Assembly: GCF_041146395.1 (NCBI RefSeq)
Contig: NC_090989.1
Location: 252,330,843 to 252,394,842, forward strand
Direction: 5' to 3'
DNA from: Eulemur rufifrons
Lineage: Eukaryota; Chordata; Mammalia; Primates; Lemuridae
Length of the DNA stretch: 64,000 nt
The translations under genes and the position numbers were made by a program. The notes below the pieces were generated by a model. That model saw only the letters and a program-made list of their open reading frames with translations, made no database searches and was not told the origin of the DNA. Below are positions 24,906-38,254 of this stretch, piece by piece (positions within the stretch are counted from its first letter, which is position 1; the number at the start of each line of letters is the position of its first letter).

Positions 24906-27525
24906 ACCCAGGGGCTCCTTCTCTGAAAGGAGGTGGATGTCACCAGAGGCTGCAGGAGGTTTGAACATCTGTTCGGAATCTGCATGGTAGGCACCTGCAG
25001 AAAAAGACATGTTAGTGTCAATAAAGAATAGATTTCTATTTCTCCTCCAAGAGTTCTGGAGACCGGGCAAACTAACCCCACGCTGAGGGACTGCTGGGCT
25101 AGAAAGAGTGAAGGCTCGTGCTGAGTTTGGAATACAGTATTGCCTTTGTTCCAACCGAGCAGTGGAATACATCCTTTTATTAACGTTGCTTTCTCAGGCC
25201 TTTTAGGCCAAGTCCAGTAAGCCTTGCTGCTGCTTACTGTGTCCGCGGGATAGAGGCCTCAGGTCAGTGTCCTGGGCCCAGGCGCAGGGAGAATTAGGTT
25301 TGTGACTCCTAGATAGACAAGGCGGGGCGGGGTGGAAGTGTTTTTTTCTGTTTGCATATTCCTACCTTTTCTATTACACGTTAGTGGAAATTAATACTTG
25401 TGTCTAGGTAAGCAGATTCCTAACTATTTTCACCTGTTCCTCAAACCAGAGGTGAGGATTTTAGGCCTGAAGGAAGGGCACTGCCCCTCTGGGCACAGAC
25501 CAGGCCCATTTCCCAGCACAGCCACGGTGCCCAAGAAGAGGGAAAACCCGGGAGGAAGAAGGCCAGGGCGCTCTCCCTGTATGCATGGGTGCCAAGCATA
25601 TTTCTGAAATACTTCAGGCCAAAGGCTTTACAGCATTTACATTTCCTGTGACTTATTCTTTTTACTTTTATTTTTGCTTGCCACAACACCCTAAGATGGA
25701 TACAATTAGCCCCTTTTCCCGGTGGTAAACCTAGAGTTTTGAGAGGACAGGTCCCCTGCCCCAGATGACTCAGCAAGTCAGAGAAAAAGCCAAGAATAAA
25801 AGCAGTGTTCTTATCCTTGGGCAGCCTGCCACTGTCCTAGGCAGGCGTAGCCTCCAGATGGAGCTGAGATCAAACTCCTTTATCACGAGTGATCAAATCT
25901 GGGTGTTTCTGAGGCTGCATTGTTGTTCTGATGACCAGGTGGATAAGCCTTGAATGACAGGAAAAAATGTATTAAAGGAGTCGTTCACCAGCCTGACTTC
26001 CTGCTAGCACCCGGGCTCCTTAAGGTATTGGTATGTTGTGTCACTGACGATGGCGATGAGTCAGCCACAGGCAGGAAGATGACTGTTTCTGTGCCCTTGG
26101 TTATTTACTTTGCACTTCAGCATTCCTACCTGGTGTGTGGGACATTTTTGTCATGCCACCGCAGTCTGCTGTGCACGTGGCCCCTCATTAGGCCAGTCTA
26201 CATTTATTTACATCAGCTGTCCAGCTGTCAGCCTCCTCTCAGTCCTGTCTGCCTGGTGGGGCAAACAGAAACTGTCGGGAGCTGCCTTTCAGGGAGACGA
26301 GTGGGATATCCACAGAGTTCCAGATACTGTGGTCAAAGTGTAAAGTCTCTGAAACCCCAGTCTCTAGGCGTTGGGGGGATAAAGAAGCTTTCTGGAAAGA
26401 TTATCTGGGCATTGGCTCCTGGCCAGTGAAGGCTGATTTCTTGGTGTTTCTATCTGAGTGTGTCATGTCTGGGAAAGAAGCTCTGATGACACAAATTTTC
26501 AAGGAATTTGATATACCCGCTAAAAACCATGCAAGTCAATTGAGGACCAGCCTAACCCATCCTTTGTCCCGAATTCCTGTATCACCCTCCCAAGCAGGCT
26601 TTTTCCTTTTCTTTACAATGTCAGCACTCACTGCACTAGTCTGGGACTTGTGACAGACAAGGCCGAGCTTCCGGTTAGTTGAGTGGCAGTCTTTCCTTGA
26701 TTTTATTAAGATCATTTCAATGCAGCCAATTTGTGTGTATGTATGTGAGTGCCCTGTCCAAAACAACAGGGCCGACTTGACTCAGGAGAATGCTGTGAGC
26801 AACAGCTTTCAACTTGAAGTCCACCTGGTCCCAGACATTTGACACTAGACTACTGGACATAGGAAAGCTCTGTTTGTTCCCCTTCCCCTTCCCCGTCCCT
26901 GGTAATGCTGAACTGTTGTCAAAGAGGCCTGCTTCCTCCAAAATCCAACTTAGCAACCTGGAGAAGACTGAGGCCACTCCTGGAGCAGGAAGCTGCCCTA
27001 GATTTGGGCAGTAACCAGTAGAACTTGATACTGACGCCAGAGTGTAAAAATAAACACCTCCTACAGTTCTGTCTTAATCCATTGGCATCAGAGTTGCTAT
27101 TATTAACCCATAGGCCTCACAGGCAGCTGTGATGGGCAGACAACAGCTTGGACAGACCTACCCTGCCAACTTGGAATCACACTCTTTCTCCCCTTCACCT
27201 ACTAGGATCTGATCTGGGGCCCCAGGAGCAGCACCATCAGTCTGGGAGCATGCCCTACAACAGGTAATACTAGAGGTGGATTAGTGTCTTTGTTTGGGGA
27301 GAACCTTGAGGTTCCAAGGGCAGCCTAGCAGTCTAGAGTGTATTGGGCACAGGACAACTGATTCGGTCCTAGTGCAAGGGAGAGAAAAGAGGATCAGGAC
27401 TCTCTGCTTCCTTTGCCTCTTTTACAGAGATTTTGCCTGCCTCTTCTCTAGATCTGGAACCTTGAGGTTTCCTGAGAAATTGGGAAAGGAGAGAGGAAAG
27501 GACTCCGCTGGTCATCTTTCAAAGA
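24906..27525. other. RUSC2 intron 1 segment, largely unique
   Basis: About 2.6 kb with few recognisable repeats and near-average GC. Scattered short open frames only. The low repeat density could mark intronic regulatory DNA, but nothing proves this. Confidence 0.4.
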
Positions 27526-27529
27526 TATA

Positions 27530-27740
27530 ATAATAACAGTGACTATTTACCGAGCACTTACCATGTGTCAGATACTTTATGTATAATATCTTAATTTTAC
27601 CTCAAGCCTTTGAGAGAAAATATCATGACAATTTTACAAATAAGGAAGCTAAAGTTTAGTGAGGTTGAGTGACTTCCCAGAGTTCCACAATTGGCAAGTC
27701 GCGTGTCAAATTGGGACCAGCCCTGTCTTAGCACAGACTT
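27530..27740 (-). repeat. MIR element, reverse
   Basis: 'accgagcacttaccatgtgtc', 'caaataaggaagctaaagtttag', 'agttccacaattggcaagtcg' are antisense MIR. Confidence 0.7.
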
Positions 27741-30700
27741 CCATGCCCTGAATCCTTGTAGAACCTAGATTCCCAAGTACTCAGGACCCACCTAGACTCC
27801 AGCACCTGCTTTGTAAATTTTTTGTTCAAACAAAAATTTAAAAATTATTCTCACTTTATTTTCTTAACTGAAAAGCCAGTCGTTCCTGGTGTGCAGAAAT
27901 GGTCTTCGCTGCCACCTCCTAGTGAGCCAGACCCCTCTGCTGAGAACGCGGCCAGATCATGCTGAGGGAAGGGTGTGCTTGAATGAAGAGATTCCTTGAA
28001 GGGCAGCTAGGCTTCCCTCTCCTCCTTCTCCGACCTCTCCCACCCTGGCCTCACAACTGGCTTGTGTAATTCAATCTGGATTCTTCTTATAGCCTCTACT
28101 GTGCATATGTGGTCTTTTATTTACAGCTTTGGACAAACTGATTGGATAGCAGCTTACCAGCCTGCATGCTTTAGTGCACTGCCTGGGGGGAGGAGGAGCA
28201 GAAAACATTTTGGCTTTGCTGCCCGGAGCCCGGAGCCAAAAGGAACAGCCAAAGGATGAGCAAGGGGTTGACGGCACTGACCAGTCTAGGAGCAGCATAG
28301 GGGGCTTCCTTGTTCCGGCTAACTTGCTCCTGCAAATACACACTGGAGAGCTGTCCTCCAAGCAAGGCAGCGGCGCTGGGGCTTTCAGCATCCACCCTGG
28401 GGCACTGTCTCTGGTCTTGGTGGACTCCTGCTCCCTTGCTGCTCACCTAGCACTGGGAGGCTTTGCCTGTGGGCCTCCCTCACTGCTGCACCCTCCCTCC
28501 CCTCCTCTGAGGAACTCTGTCAAGGTAGGAGCTAAGTCTTTCCTAATTTCCTGTGGTCCTCCTCTCTCCCCCTAATATAGCCTCAAAAAAATAGAGTTTA
28601 CAGCAAATTCTCCTTCTCTAGAGACTTATAGCTGTAGCAGTTAGAAGCCAGGCACCTGGGGTGTAGGTGCACGTATGTGTCTGCGTATTCATGCTGGAAC
28701 GTAGGAGGGTGAGAGGGAGGGCATTTTTTAACACACTGAATAGGAACCTTCCCTTGGGCTCCAGGTTTGAATTTGGCGTAGATTATAATTAGACCTGAAA
28801 GGTTCCTTGGGTCTACAGAGTAGTGAAAATAAATAAATAAATAGACCTGAGAGGGACCTTAAGAGGACATCTGGTTGAGCCCTCTGCCTCCAAACAGACG
28901 CTGTGAATTGAGCTGAGGAAATCCAGTGGTTGGGCTGATGGAGAAAGTCATATACTTGCTGGCCCGGTGAGAGGAAGAGAATTTTCTTTCTAGATATATT
29001 AATAATTTGTTTTGAGCAGAGAGAGACTCAGGGACAAAGTTAGGGTTATTATCAGATTTTTATAGAATAAGGGAAAGTGACCCTGTAAGCTCCGTGACGG
29101 TCAGTGGCTCTAGCTTATTCTTTTCCTGGGCACGATGTCCCAGCGCTGCAGTCTCCATTCATTGAACTGGGGCCTTTTACCTGTCAGGCTCGGCAATCGG
29201 AGAGGTCAAAGGTTTGAAACCTGTTGAGAGTTCCACCGCTGGATATTCTCTGCCAGTAATTTTTTTTAATGTCCCTACATATTTCCAGTTCATAAGGGAG
29301 GAAATAGACGTGGGGAAAAGAAGGTTTTGCCCACACCAGGGGCTCCTAGGAAAGAGCCCATTCTGCTTTAGAGCCAGGCCTCTTCTGGAACGTTTGTATT
29401 GGACTTTTGGGGGTGGACTTTTCTACAACATATGTGAGAAGACAAAAGCAAAGCAAGTTCTGTGCTTCGAAAGAGGACTCTATATTAGGGAGGCCTAATA
29501 AGGAAGCAGCTGGTGTGTCTGGGACAGCCCTTCGGGCCCGGCTCCTTCCAGCACACTCCAGCATGCTGGCTGGCCTGACTTGGAGTCCAAAATAACATGA
29601 CACTGGCTAGGAACTGTGGCCTCCTCAGCTAGCAGCAGCTACACTCTGCCCAGAGGAAACACAGATGACCTCCTGGGCGTTGGCTGCTGTTCCATTTATG
29701 GAATCAGACTCCTGCTGCCATAGCCAGGTGCTCTCAGGCATCTAACAACTTGTTTATGTTCACTCCAGCTCTGTCCCAGACACCCACAGGAGTCACTGTT
29801 AACACCAGTTCTTAAATCTCCACTTCTTCCAGCAGCTCTCACACAGAGAAGGGCTTGTCCTACAGGACACTCAGAGCCTCCATCTCATCTTATGCCCTGT
29901 AAAGACAGAGAACCTTGGCAGGGGGTGGAGGGTAGTTATACAAGCTGACTTTCCTAATTCATATACAAAGTATATTCTGTTCTGGAAAGTTCAGTTTGCT
30001 ATTAAGTGAAGTTAACCAACATCATTTTACAAATATTTGATTTGGGAGCCATGAAGAAAGAGAAAGAGAAGAGATGTTTCTGTCAATTAATCATTTATTT
30101 CACTCCCCCATCCCCAACCGCCAGCAAGCCGTGCTCCATCCTGCCTTTGCCTTTGCCCTTGCCCAGAGGTCTTCAGAATTTCTCTAAGCCCTAGGGTGCC
30201 CTGGAGGTGTCTTTGGGGGCCCATACAGTGGGGAGACATACTGGCAATGATTTTAACAAAATTTTGAGCCCCTCAAATTGGGCTATTACCCCTGCACCTC
30301 CAGCACAGCCCTACACACAGTGAGAGTGCAGTGCGTGCTTGTGGCTTGATCGCTTGATGGATTAATTGACTCATGAGATGATATTAATTAATAGCCTCAC
30401 GATAATTCTAGACCAGAGAAGAGAGTACAGCATATCGTAATTTATTTGGATTTGTTATGATTTGAGCATTTCTGACCTTTGCTACTGGAATCAATCACAC
30501 AGTCAGGTGAACACTTGGCCAAAAGGAGTTACCTAACTGAGGTGGTTGTTGGCGTAGAGGATACCTGACTAGGTCACACAAGCAAAAGTACTTCCTGCTG
30601 ATTTCCAAAGGAGAGCGTCCTGAGGGGAAAGGTCAGCAGAGTGGTTTTTGGGACAACGAGGGACAGAGGAGGTGGACTTTTAGCTGAACACACAGATCAT

Positions 30701-30930
30701 ACAGTCTTGTCTGTTTATTAGTACTGCTTATTTTTGCTAAAAATTACCTGCCTGGACAGTTCCCAAAACTCCTCAGTGTCTTGATTGTGGGAAATACAGA
30801 ACTTTTTCTCTGCTAACCTACACTTATGATACCATCTAAGCTGTTTATCTGCAGCCTCCAGTATGCATCCGCATATCTTAGGGGGGTGGCTTTATTTTGT
30901 TTTTAATTAACTTATATGTTTTATAAAAGT
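27741..30930. other. RUSC2 intron 1 segment, largely unique, with one exon-like block
   Basis: About 3 kb almost free of named repeats. An exon-like block at 28127-28524 has a strong acceptor (GTCTTTTATTTACAG|C) and a strong donor (TCAAG|GTAGGAG). I do not claim it as a gene; see findings. An AAAT microsatellite lies near 28830. Confidence 0.4.
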
Positions 30931-30934
30931 TATA

Positions 30935-31650
30935 AGATATTTCATTTTTAATAAATCCAAATAACAGGAAAAGGACATTAGTGGAAAAACTGGCCAAATT
31001 CAAATAAAGTCTGCAAGTTTAGTTAGTAGTAATGTACCAAATGTTAATTTCTTTGTTTTAATAAATGTACCATGGTTAGATAAGATGGTAACATTAGGGG
31101 AAGTGGTTGAAGGATGTACAGGAACTCTGAGCTATCTTTGCAGCTTTTCTACAGGTCTAAATTATTTCAAAATAAATAGTTAACTTTAAAAAATTTATAT
31201 GCAGCAATAAAGGTCTTTACAATGAAAAAAAAAAGCCAAACAGTGCCAAATCTGGAACGATCTGAGCATCCAAATCAATAATACCAGTAATGGATTATGG
31301 CCCATTGAATTTTTTAAAAAATCCAAGAGTCTGTACTTATACCAAATAAATAAATAAAGACAGAAAAGGGAAATCTTTCTTATGTTAGAATGCCAACTAA
31401 TAAATGTACAGGGAATAACAGAAAATTGTCATTTTTCAACCATCATAGTAAATAACTGATCCAGACAAAAATCATCAATGAATGCTGAAATGATTGGATG
31501 AAAGTCTGGTGGGGAACAGGTTATCTATACTTTCTAAGAGTAATCTCCCCATAGCTTGCTTATTAATTACAAAGGAGAAAATGGTAACTTTAAAGTGGAG
31601 AAACCTGACAGATAACTGTCTTAACCAAGGGTTCAAAGTTAGCATCCTCA
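30935..31650 (+). repeat. L1M-type 3' UTR-like sequence
   Basis: 'gtaccatggttagataagatggtaacatta', 'aatgattggatgaaag', 'aaacctgacagataactgtcttaacc' resemble decayed LINE-1 3' UTR. Boundaries and subfamily uncertain. Confidence 0.4.
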
Positions 31651-32217
31651 AAAAAGCGACAAAAGGATCTCATACGTTGACTTTTGTTTTTTTCCTTCTT
31701 CTGCATTGTTTCTGTTTCTCCCAGACTCTTGTTTTCGGGTTTCGTTCTGCTCTTTGCTAGGTTGGAATCTGTCCTCAAAAGTCTGATCCATATTTAAGAA
31801 TGAGGCATTAAGAAACTGATCGGAAATTCTGTGAGAATGGAGAGGCAAACTTGAATCTGGCAGACTTGTCTGGTGTCTGGCAGTCTGTATCTGACATTCT
31901 TTTCTCTGGGTTAGTTCGGCTTCTGCAGAGAAGTAATCTGCCAGGGGCAGGGGTGGGATAAGTCAGTCTGGCTGTTGGTATTCTCCTGAAACAGGAGAAA
32001 GGAGTCTAGCAATTCTCTTACGGAGATTTTCACTTACTCCCCCAGTCGTCAGATTGGCGCCTCATCCTGCTTTCTTCTGTGCCCTGTTTTCCTGAGTCTA
32101 ATGCAGTTCCACTTAAATTTCTCCAGAAAATAAATCCCCAGTTCCCTTAGGAAGCAGGAGAGGGGTGGTCTCCTGACAGTGTGGGCTTGGTGGTGGGGAC
32201 TAGGGGAGTCTAATTGC

Positions 32218-32530
32218 TTTTTTTTTTTTTCTGAGACAGAGTCTCACTCTGTCCCCCTGGCTAGAGTGCAATGGCGTCATTGTAGCTCACAGCAACCTCA
32301 AACTCCTGAGCTCAAGCAATCCTCCTGCCTCAGCCTCCCTAGTAGCTGGGACTACAGGTGTGTGCCACCACAGCCAGCTAATTTTTCTATTTTTAGTAGA
32401 GATGGGGAGACGGGGTGGGGGGCGGCTCTCGCTGTTGCTCAGGCTGGTCTCAAACTCCTGACCTCGAGCAAAACTCGCACCTTGGCCTCCCCAAGTGCTA
32501 GGATTACAGCCGTGAGCCACCCTGCCTGGC
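32218..32530 (-). repeat. Alu, reverse, older type
   Basis: Poly-T, both arms, short linker lacking the extra segment. Ends GCCTGGC. Target GTCTAAT lies on both sides. Confidence 0.9.
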
Positions 32531-33275
32531 TGTCTAATCATGTCTTTTACAGACTTTAACCAACATCCCTATTTTTATCTGCTTAGTACATCACCCCTAC
32601 TTCCAGAGGTACTTGGTCTCCAATTCCTGAGCCATTCAAGGATTCTACAGGGGTGAATCTACCTGCTTCTTTGATGACATCTCCCTTTGTAGACGTTGTT
32701 TGTTGTTTCTAATCTTTGTTCTCCTCTGTTGTTTTTGTTGAGAGTGATTTTTTGAGAGATGATGAGTTGACTCCACTTTTGTAAAACTTTAAATTTCGTA
32801 GGTTCATATGTTATCATTGAAAATTTTCACGTAAGATTCTGGTTCTGCTACCACTGCAGCCTACTCACGTCCCAAGCAGATTTCTTTCAGACATTTTAGT
32901 TCTTTTTCTTACATTTTAAATATTTGTCTTTCTTTTATTCTTATTCCTTCCCCTGTTTTCACAAATACAAATTGTCTTACTCTGAACAGATTTTAGTAAA
33001 CTAGATTATTACTACAGCATTAGAGGCTTTTTTTATACTACCCTACAGCCAAGTAGCCAACCCCATGTGATAAAGAAAGGATGTTACTCATACTCAGCTG
33101 GTGGAAATGCTTTGACATTTTCAGAGTTGGGGCCTTCCCAAGAGTGAACATTCAGAACATCAGGTTACAAAGATGCCTAACCTAGGCAGCCAGCAAACTG
33201 CCCTCTAAACCCTATGCGTCTTCCTGCACTCAGTATCGCCTCTCTCTCTGCCTGTTAGCACCTGCCACCTCTTAG
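32531..33275. other. RUSC2 intron 1 segment, no recognised feature
   Basis: T-rich, non-coding. Confidence 0.45.
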
Positions 33276-33277
33276 AA

Positions 33278-33420
33278 AGCCGGGCATGGTGGCACGCACC
33301 TGTAGTCCCAGCTACTCAGGAGGCTGAGGCAGGAGGATTACCTAAGCTCGGGAGTTTGACGCCAGCCTTGGCAACACAGCAATACTCCATCTCTAAACAA
33401 ACAATTAATTAAAAATAAAC
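33278..33420 (+). repeat. Single Alu arm (FLAM/FRAM-like)
   Basis: CCGGGCATGGTGGCACGCAC ... GCAATACTCCATCTC followed by an A-rich AATTAATTAAAAAT tail; one monomer only. Confidence 0.75.
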
Positions 33421-33559
33421 TCATGTAAGTATCCCTTGGTTAGAAAGTTTATACTCTAGAATCCTTTCTTAACTCTTCCTAAGTTTATTCACTATTCTTC
33501 TTTCCTAAAGAATTGCTTAGTATAATAGATTTTTAAATAAGTATAAATTCACTGCACAA

Positions 33560-34160
33560 AAACTGATTGAGCAGTTGTTATACTCAATAAGATGTATGCA
33601 AAGCACTGAGAATGCAGAGATGAAAGACATGGTTCTTGCTCCTAAATAGCTCAAATTCTATTCAAGTGAAGCAAACAAGTAAACTAATACAGTACTTACT
33701 TGGTGATAGTGATTTTCACTGAGTGGCGTGGGCACACAGAAAAAAATCTGACCCTAAATGTGCATAGGCATGCAGATGAAGGAAAACATGGTAAATTTGA
33801 GAACTCACATAATTTTATACATGGCTAGAGGCTAGGAGAGCACAAGAAGAAGTTTGAAAGGTAGGTAGGATCTAGACCATAAAGGTCTTTGTATGTCTCA
33901 GAAATTTGTACTTTTATCCTAAAGATGATGGGGAGCTACAAAAGAATTTTACAGGACAGTAAGAATATCAGATTAATGTTTGGAAAGACTGTGCAGTCCT
34001 AGGACAAATTTAGGGAGTAATATGGGATAATGTTCAGGGCTAATTGATAACAGGGGGTGAGGAAGGAAGAATTTGGAATGACTTCCAGGTCCTTTCTTTG
34101 GGTAACTGGTGGATGGTGAGGATTACAGGAGGAGGATCAAGATTGTACTTGTACCCCATA
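33560..34160 (-). repeat. L2 LINE remnant, reverse
   Basis: 'aaagcactgagaatgcagag', 'gatctagaccataaaggtctt', 'gacttccaggtcctttctttgggtaactggtggatggtgagg'. Confidence 0.65.
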
Positions 34161-35090
34161 AATTTATGTAAATAACAAAACGAAAACCAAAAGAGTTTAC
34201 ATATACAGGAAAAAAAAGAGTCTGTGGCATTTTCCTAGTTCTTTATTATATGTTGGGTAATTTTGATTTGTATCCTGGACATGTTGAATATGATTTTGTG
34301 AGACTTTGGGTCCTGTTAAATATTAGTTCAGTTAAAAAAAAAAAATGGGATGGTGGCAGGGTTGGGGAGGATGATTTGTTCTTCTTGGGCCTTACTGATT
34401 TGAGATATCAATGGGACATTCAAATGGACATGTCCAGCAAGCAGTTAAAAATGTCTTTCTTTTTAGGATTTATCCCTTATCTCTCAGTCTCTTTATGGGA
34501 ACATCAGCTTTCTTGTTAGTTTAATGGCCAGCTCTCTAACAATTTGTAATTCAGTATGTGTCTCTTTACGTTGAGCCTTCTCCCTGTCCTTGACTCTTTG
34601 GCCCTCCTAAGTTATAAGACCAATCTCCAACAATAGGACTATACACTCTTAATCGTATATAACTCTTAAAAAGAAACCTAGAAGTTTTAAAAAAGCAATA
34701 GCAGTGCTTTACATTTCTATAAAATGTTCAATTTACAGAGTAATTTTATACACTGTTTTGAGTAGGCCACTATTCAGACCTACAGCAGAAGGTATATATC
34801 TTTCTGTGGCCTCTACATCCTTTTTTTTAACCCCATAAAATAGCCTGGTCCAGGCACAGTGTTTATATGCATACCTATTTTATTTTCACCACCCTTCGAT
34901 CTCTATTGCTTAGCAAGGTGGTCTAAGCAATCACTGGGTTCTGGAGAATGCTGGGATTGAGGTGGCTTGATTGATGCTGGATATGGGAGAAAGGTACCCA
35001 TATCTAGTCTTTTCGGATTTACCCAAGTTACTGTCCCCTTCTGGTCAGAGCTCTGTACCCTCGTTTGTAGGGCCTTGGGGTATTAACCAA
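34161..35090. other. RUSC2 intron 1 segment, no recognised gene
   Basis: A/T-rich. Part (34250-34460) may continue the reverse L2 ('gacatgtccagcaagcagttaaaaatg'). Confidence 0.45.
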
Positions 35091-35094
35091 CATC

Positions 35095-35290
35095 TTATCA
35101 CTTGGTAATAGTAAGTATTATACTTATTGAGTGTTTACTATATGTCAGACACAATTTTAAATGCTTTTAATTTAGTTAATGTAGTAGATATTCTTTTTAT
35201 CACCATTCTACAGAAAATGGGGGCAGGGAAAGGCCAGGTAACTGGCCGAGGATCACACAACACACCAACAGATATGACATCATCTTATAA
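35095..35290 (-). repeat. MIR element, reverse
   Basis: 'gagtgtttactatatgtcagac', 'caccattctacagaaaatggg', 'aactggccgaggatcacacaac'. Confidence 0.65.
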
Positions 35291-35346
35291 CTGTTAAATT
35301 CATTACATTCAAATTTTTCTAATATATAATCTAAATACTTGTTACT

Positions 35347-35660
35347 TTTTTTTTTTTTTTTTTAGACAGAGTCTCACTCTGTTGCCCGAGCTAGAGTGCC
35401 ATGGCATCAGCCTAGCTCACAGCAACCTCAAACTCTTGGGCTCAAGCAATCCTCCTGCCTCAGCCTCCCAAGTAGCTAGGACTACAGGCATGCGCCACCA
35501 TGCCCGGCTAATTTTTCTATATATAGATTTAGCCTTCCATATAATTTCTTTCTATTTTTAGTAGAGACAGGGTCTCGCTCTTGCTCAGGCTGGTCTCGAA
35601 CTCCTGAGCTCAAGCAATCCACCTGCCTTGGCCTGCCAGAGTGCTAGGATTGCAGGCGTG
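35347..35660 (-). repeat. Alu, strepsirrhine type, reverse, 5'-truncated
   Basis: Poly-T, lemur-type right arm and extra segment, but it stops at GGCGTG before the usual CCCGGCC. Target GTTACT lies at 35341-35346 and 35661-35666. Confidence 0.92.
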
Positions 35661-35667
35661 GTTACTG

Positions 35668-36340
35668 AATTTTTTTTATCCTAATTGAGATGTTATACTT
35701 CCTGAATCTATGGATTCATGTTTTCTGTCACTTCTAGAATATTATCTGCCATTATCTCTTCAAATATTACCTTTCCTTGATTCTCTACCAAGAATTCTGA
35801 TTAGAAGTATGTTAAACCTTCTCATTCCATATTATCTCTTAACTTCTGTTTCGTTTTTGGTCTCCATGTCTTTTTGTGCTGTGTTTTGTGTAATTTCTTC
35901 AGTTCTATCTTCCAGTTCACTAATTCTCACTTCAACTTTGTCTAATCTGTTATCAAAATTATCCATTGAGTTTTTATTTTAATAATTATGTTTCTAGTTT
36001 CTAAAAGTTCCATTTGGTTGTTTTTCAGATCTGCCTGCTCATTTCTAATAATTTATTGCTACTTGCTTATTTTTGAGATTTTATCCTTTATCTAAAACAT
36101 TTCACACATAGCTGATTTATATTCTGTATCTGAACATTTTCAATATGTGAAGTTCTTGCAGTCCATATCCATTATTTATTGTTTTCTCTGTTATTCACTT
36201 ATGATGTATTTGTGATTATTAATTACAAACTAACTTTGCATTACTCTTTGATTTTGAGAATCCTGTTGATTTAAGTTAGGAGATATTTTCTTCCAGATAA
36301 GATTTTTATCTGCTTCTGCCAAAGTTGTGGGACACTGCCT
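35668..36340 (-). repeat. Old L1-like T-rich fragment
   Basis: 'tttgtctaatctgttatcaaaattatccattgag' and 'aagttccatttggttgttttt' resemble antisense LINE-1-derived repeats. Tentative. Confidence 0.35.
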
Positions 36341-36639
36341 GCCTTGGATCATGCAAGCTTCCTTTGTAGGTCCCTGCTTAATGCAGGAATCCTGTCTGCT
36401 CAGTCATGTTCCATACTCAGAATGAAAATGGAGAGTAATGGAATGTTAAGAGTTTAAGATCTTGGCATTAAAGATTTATTTACTAAGCACTTTACTAAGG
36501 CTCACCTTTTAGTTTTTCTTCCTTACTTTCCTCCTCTTCATCAGGTATGCTATTCTCAGGCTAGCTAACCTTCTGAAAGCTGGCTGGGCTCCAGTTAGCC
36601 TGCTGTGCTTGCTATTCAAAGAAACATCTCTGGTGCTCT

Positions 36640-38135
36640 ACTATGTGCCAACACCCTGTGCTCAGAATTGCCTATCAAGGTATAAGACACAGCCCCATTC
36701 TCCAAAAGTGCACTATCATCAAGAGATGAATAATAAAATAAAATGGCCAAGGCTAGGTACCAAATGGGGTATACATACAATTGGTATTGAAGTTCAAAAG
36801 GATTTCCATGATAAAGAAAAGCTTCCAGACATGGTAGAATTTGAACTAGATCCTTTATTTTTTAAAAAAAAGGGAGGGGAAAGGAAATTGGGGGAGCATT
36901 CCAGATATCTTCCCAGTGGAGTGAGGCAAAACCCAGAATTTGCAATAGATTTGGCATGCAATGGGAACGAGGTTGGATATAGAAAGGAACTTTGAACACC
37001 ACATTAAAGAATTTGGATTTATCCTGTAGACAGGAGAGAGCTACTGCAGGCTTTTTAGTAGTAGAGTAACATGTTGGGGAGATTAATCTTGCTTTAATGT
37101 ATAAGATAACTGGGATCAGAGAAACAGAATGAAAGCAAGAAAACTAGTTAGAAGACTGTATTATAATTCAGAGGAAAGGTAATGCAGGCCTGAATTAGGA
37201 TGATAGGAGTAGGGGTAGGAATTAGAGAGGCAATGTAGCAAGTGGTTAAGAACACTGACTTTGGAATCAGATCAGCATCTGAACCCCAGCTCAGGCACTT
37301 ATTCGACTGGGTTACATTGGGAAGATTAGTTAATATCCCTGAGACTCAGATTTCTCATCCATAAAGTGAGGATGATATTACCTAGCTTAGAGAGTGCTTA
37401 TGTGGATTAAATGAGTTAATATAAATGCTTAGAATAATAGTTGAAATATAGTAAAAACATAATTATTTATTATTAGATCAATGCCTAAAACATTGCAAGG
37501 AAGACTCAGCATGACTTGGTGATTGTCTGAATGTAAAGACAGTCCAGATGACTTACATTTTCAAGCTTGTATTACTGGAAGTCCAAAGAAAGCTGATTTG
37601 AAATAGAAAAAAAATCTATTTGGCTTTAGATGTGTTGAATTTTAGATAATAGTAAGAAATATCTAATAGGCTATTGGAGAGTTGATTCTGGAAGTTCAGG
37701 AAGAATATAAAATTTGGAAATCAACAGCAAAGATAATGGGAAGAGCTAAACACTACTTAGGTTGAAAAAACTTCAGATTGTCAACCATTCAAATCTGAAT
37801 TTTGCCATAAATCTACAGTTAAATATGGGCCAGGTATTGTTTTATTAAACAATGAAGAAAGAAAGATCTAAGAAATAGAACTAGGGAAAGGGGGATTTGA
37901 ATAGGAGAAGATGACTAATAGTGTCAGACAATTCAAATATTGTAAGTTAGAAAATTATAACTGTTTCACACAGTTCAAATGTTACAAGGAAGATTTCTCT
38001 AGTGGTAAGAAATGGTAAAGGAGAAAGTAGAGAGACGGTTAACATAGTCCATTGTTCTAAGAATTTTGGTGTTGAAAAGGCAGAAGAAAGAGAGGATTGT
38101 CTGAGACCCTTGGGTTGACTTGCCAGTGATATATT
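36640..38135 (-). repeat. L2 LINE remnant, reverse, split by a MIR
   Basis: Antisense L2 body in order: 'ctactatgtgccaacaccctg', 'aaagaatttggatttatcctg', 'agactgtattataattcag', 'gacttggtgattgtctg'. It is broken by the MIR at 37218-37480. Confidence 0.65.
37218..37480 (+). repeat. MIR element inside L2
   Basis: 'gtggttaagaacactgactttggaatcagat', 'gagactcagatttctcatccataaagtgagg', 'ttaaatgagttaatataaatgctt'. Confidence 0.8.
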
Positions 38136-38254
38136 CTGCTTTCTGGTGTACCTGAAATTTCACCCCATCACCCCATCCCCAGGTACAGGGCTTTCAAAGA
38201 CTTCTCCCTCTGTGGAACTGAGCAAGACCACTCAAGCTGCTGTGGTTACTGTTT

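Noticed and set aside
28174..28575. A 133-codon plus-strand open frame in intron 1 as a protein gene
   Set aside because: No similarity recognised, overlapping open frames on the other strand, and no clear promoter or poly(A). Kept only as an exon-like block.
32179..32559. Open frames of 80-180 codons inside Alu elements, for example 32179-32559, 42034-42405 and 47390-47929
   Set aside because: They are translations of Alu or L1 sequence, with the familiar antisense-Alu peptide wording, not genes.
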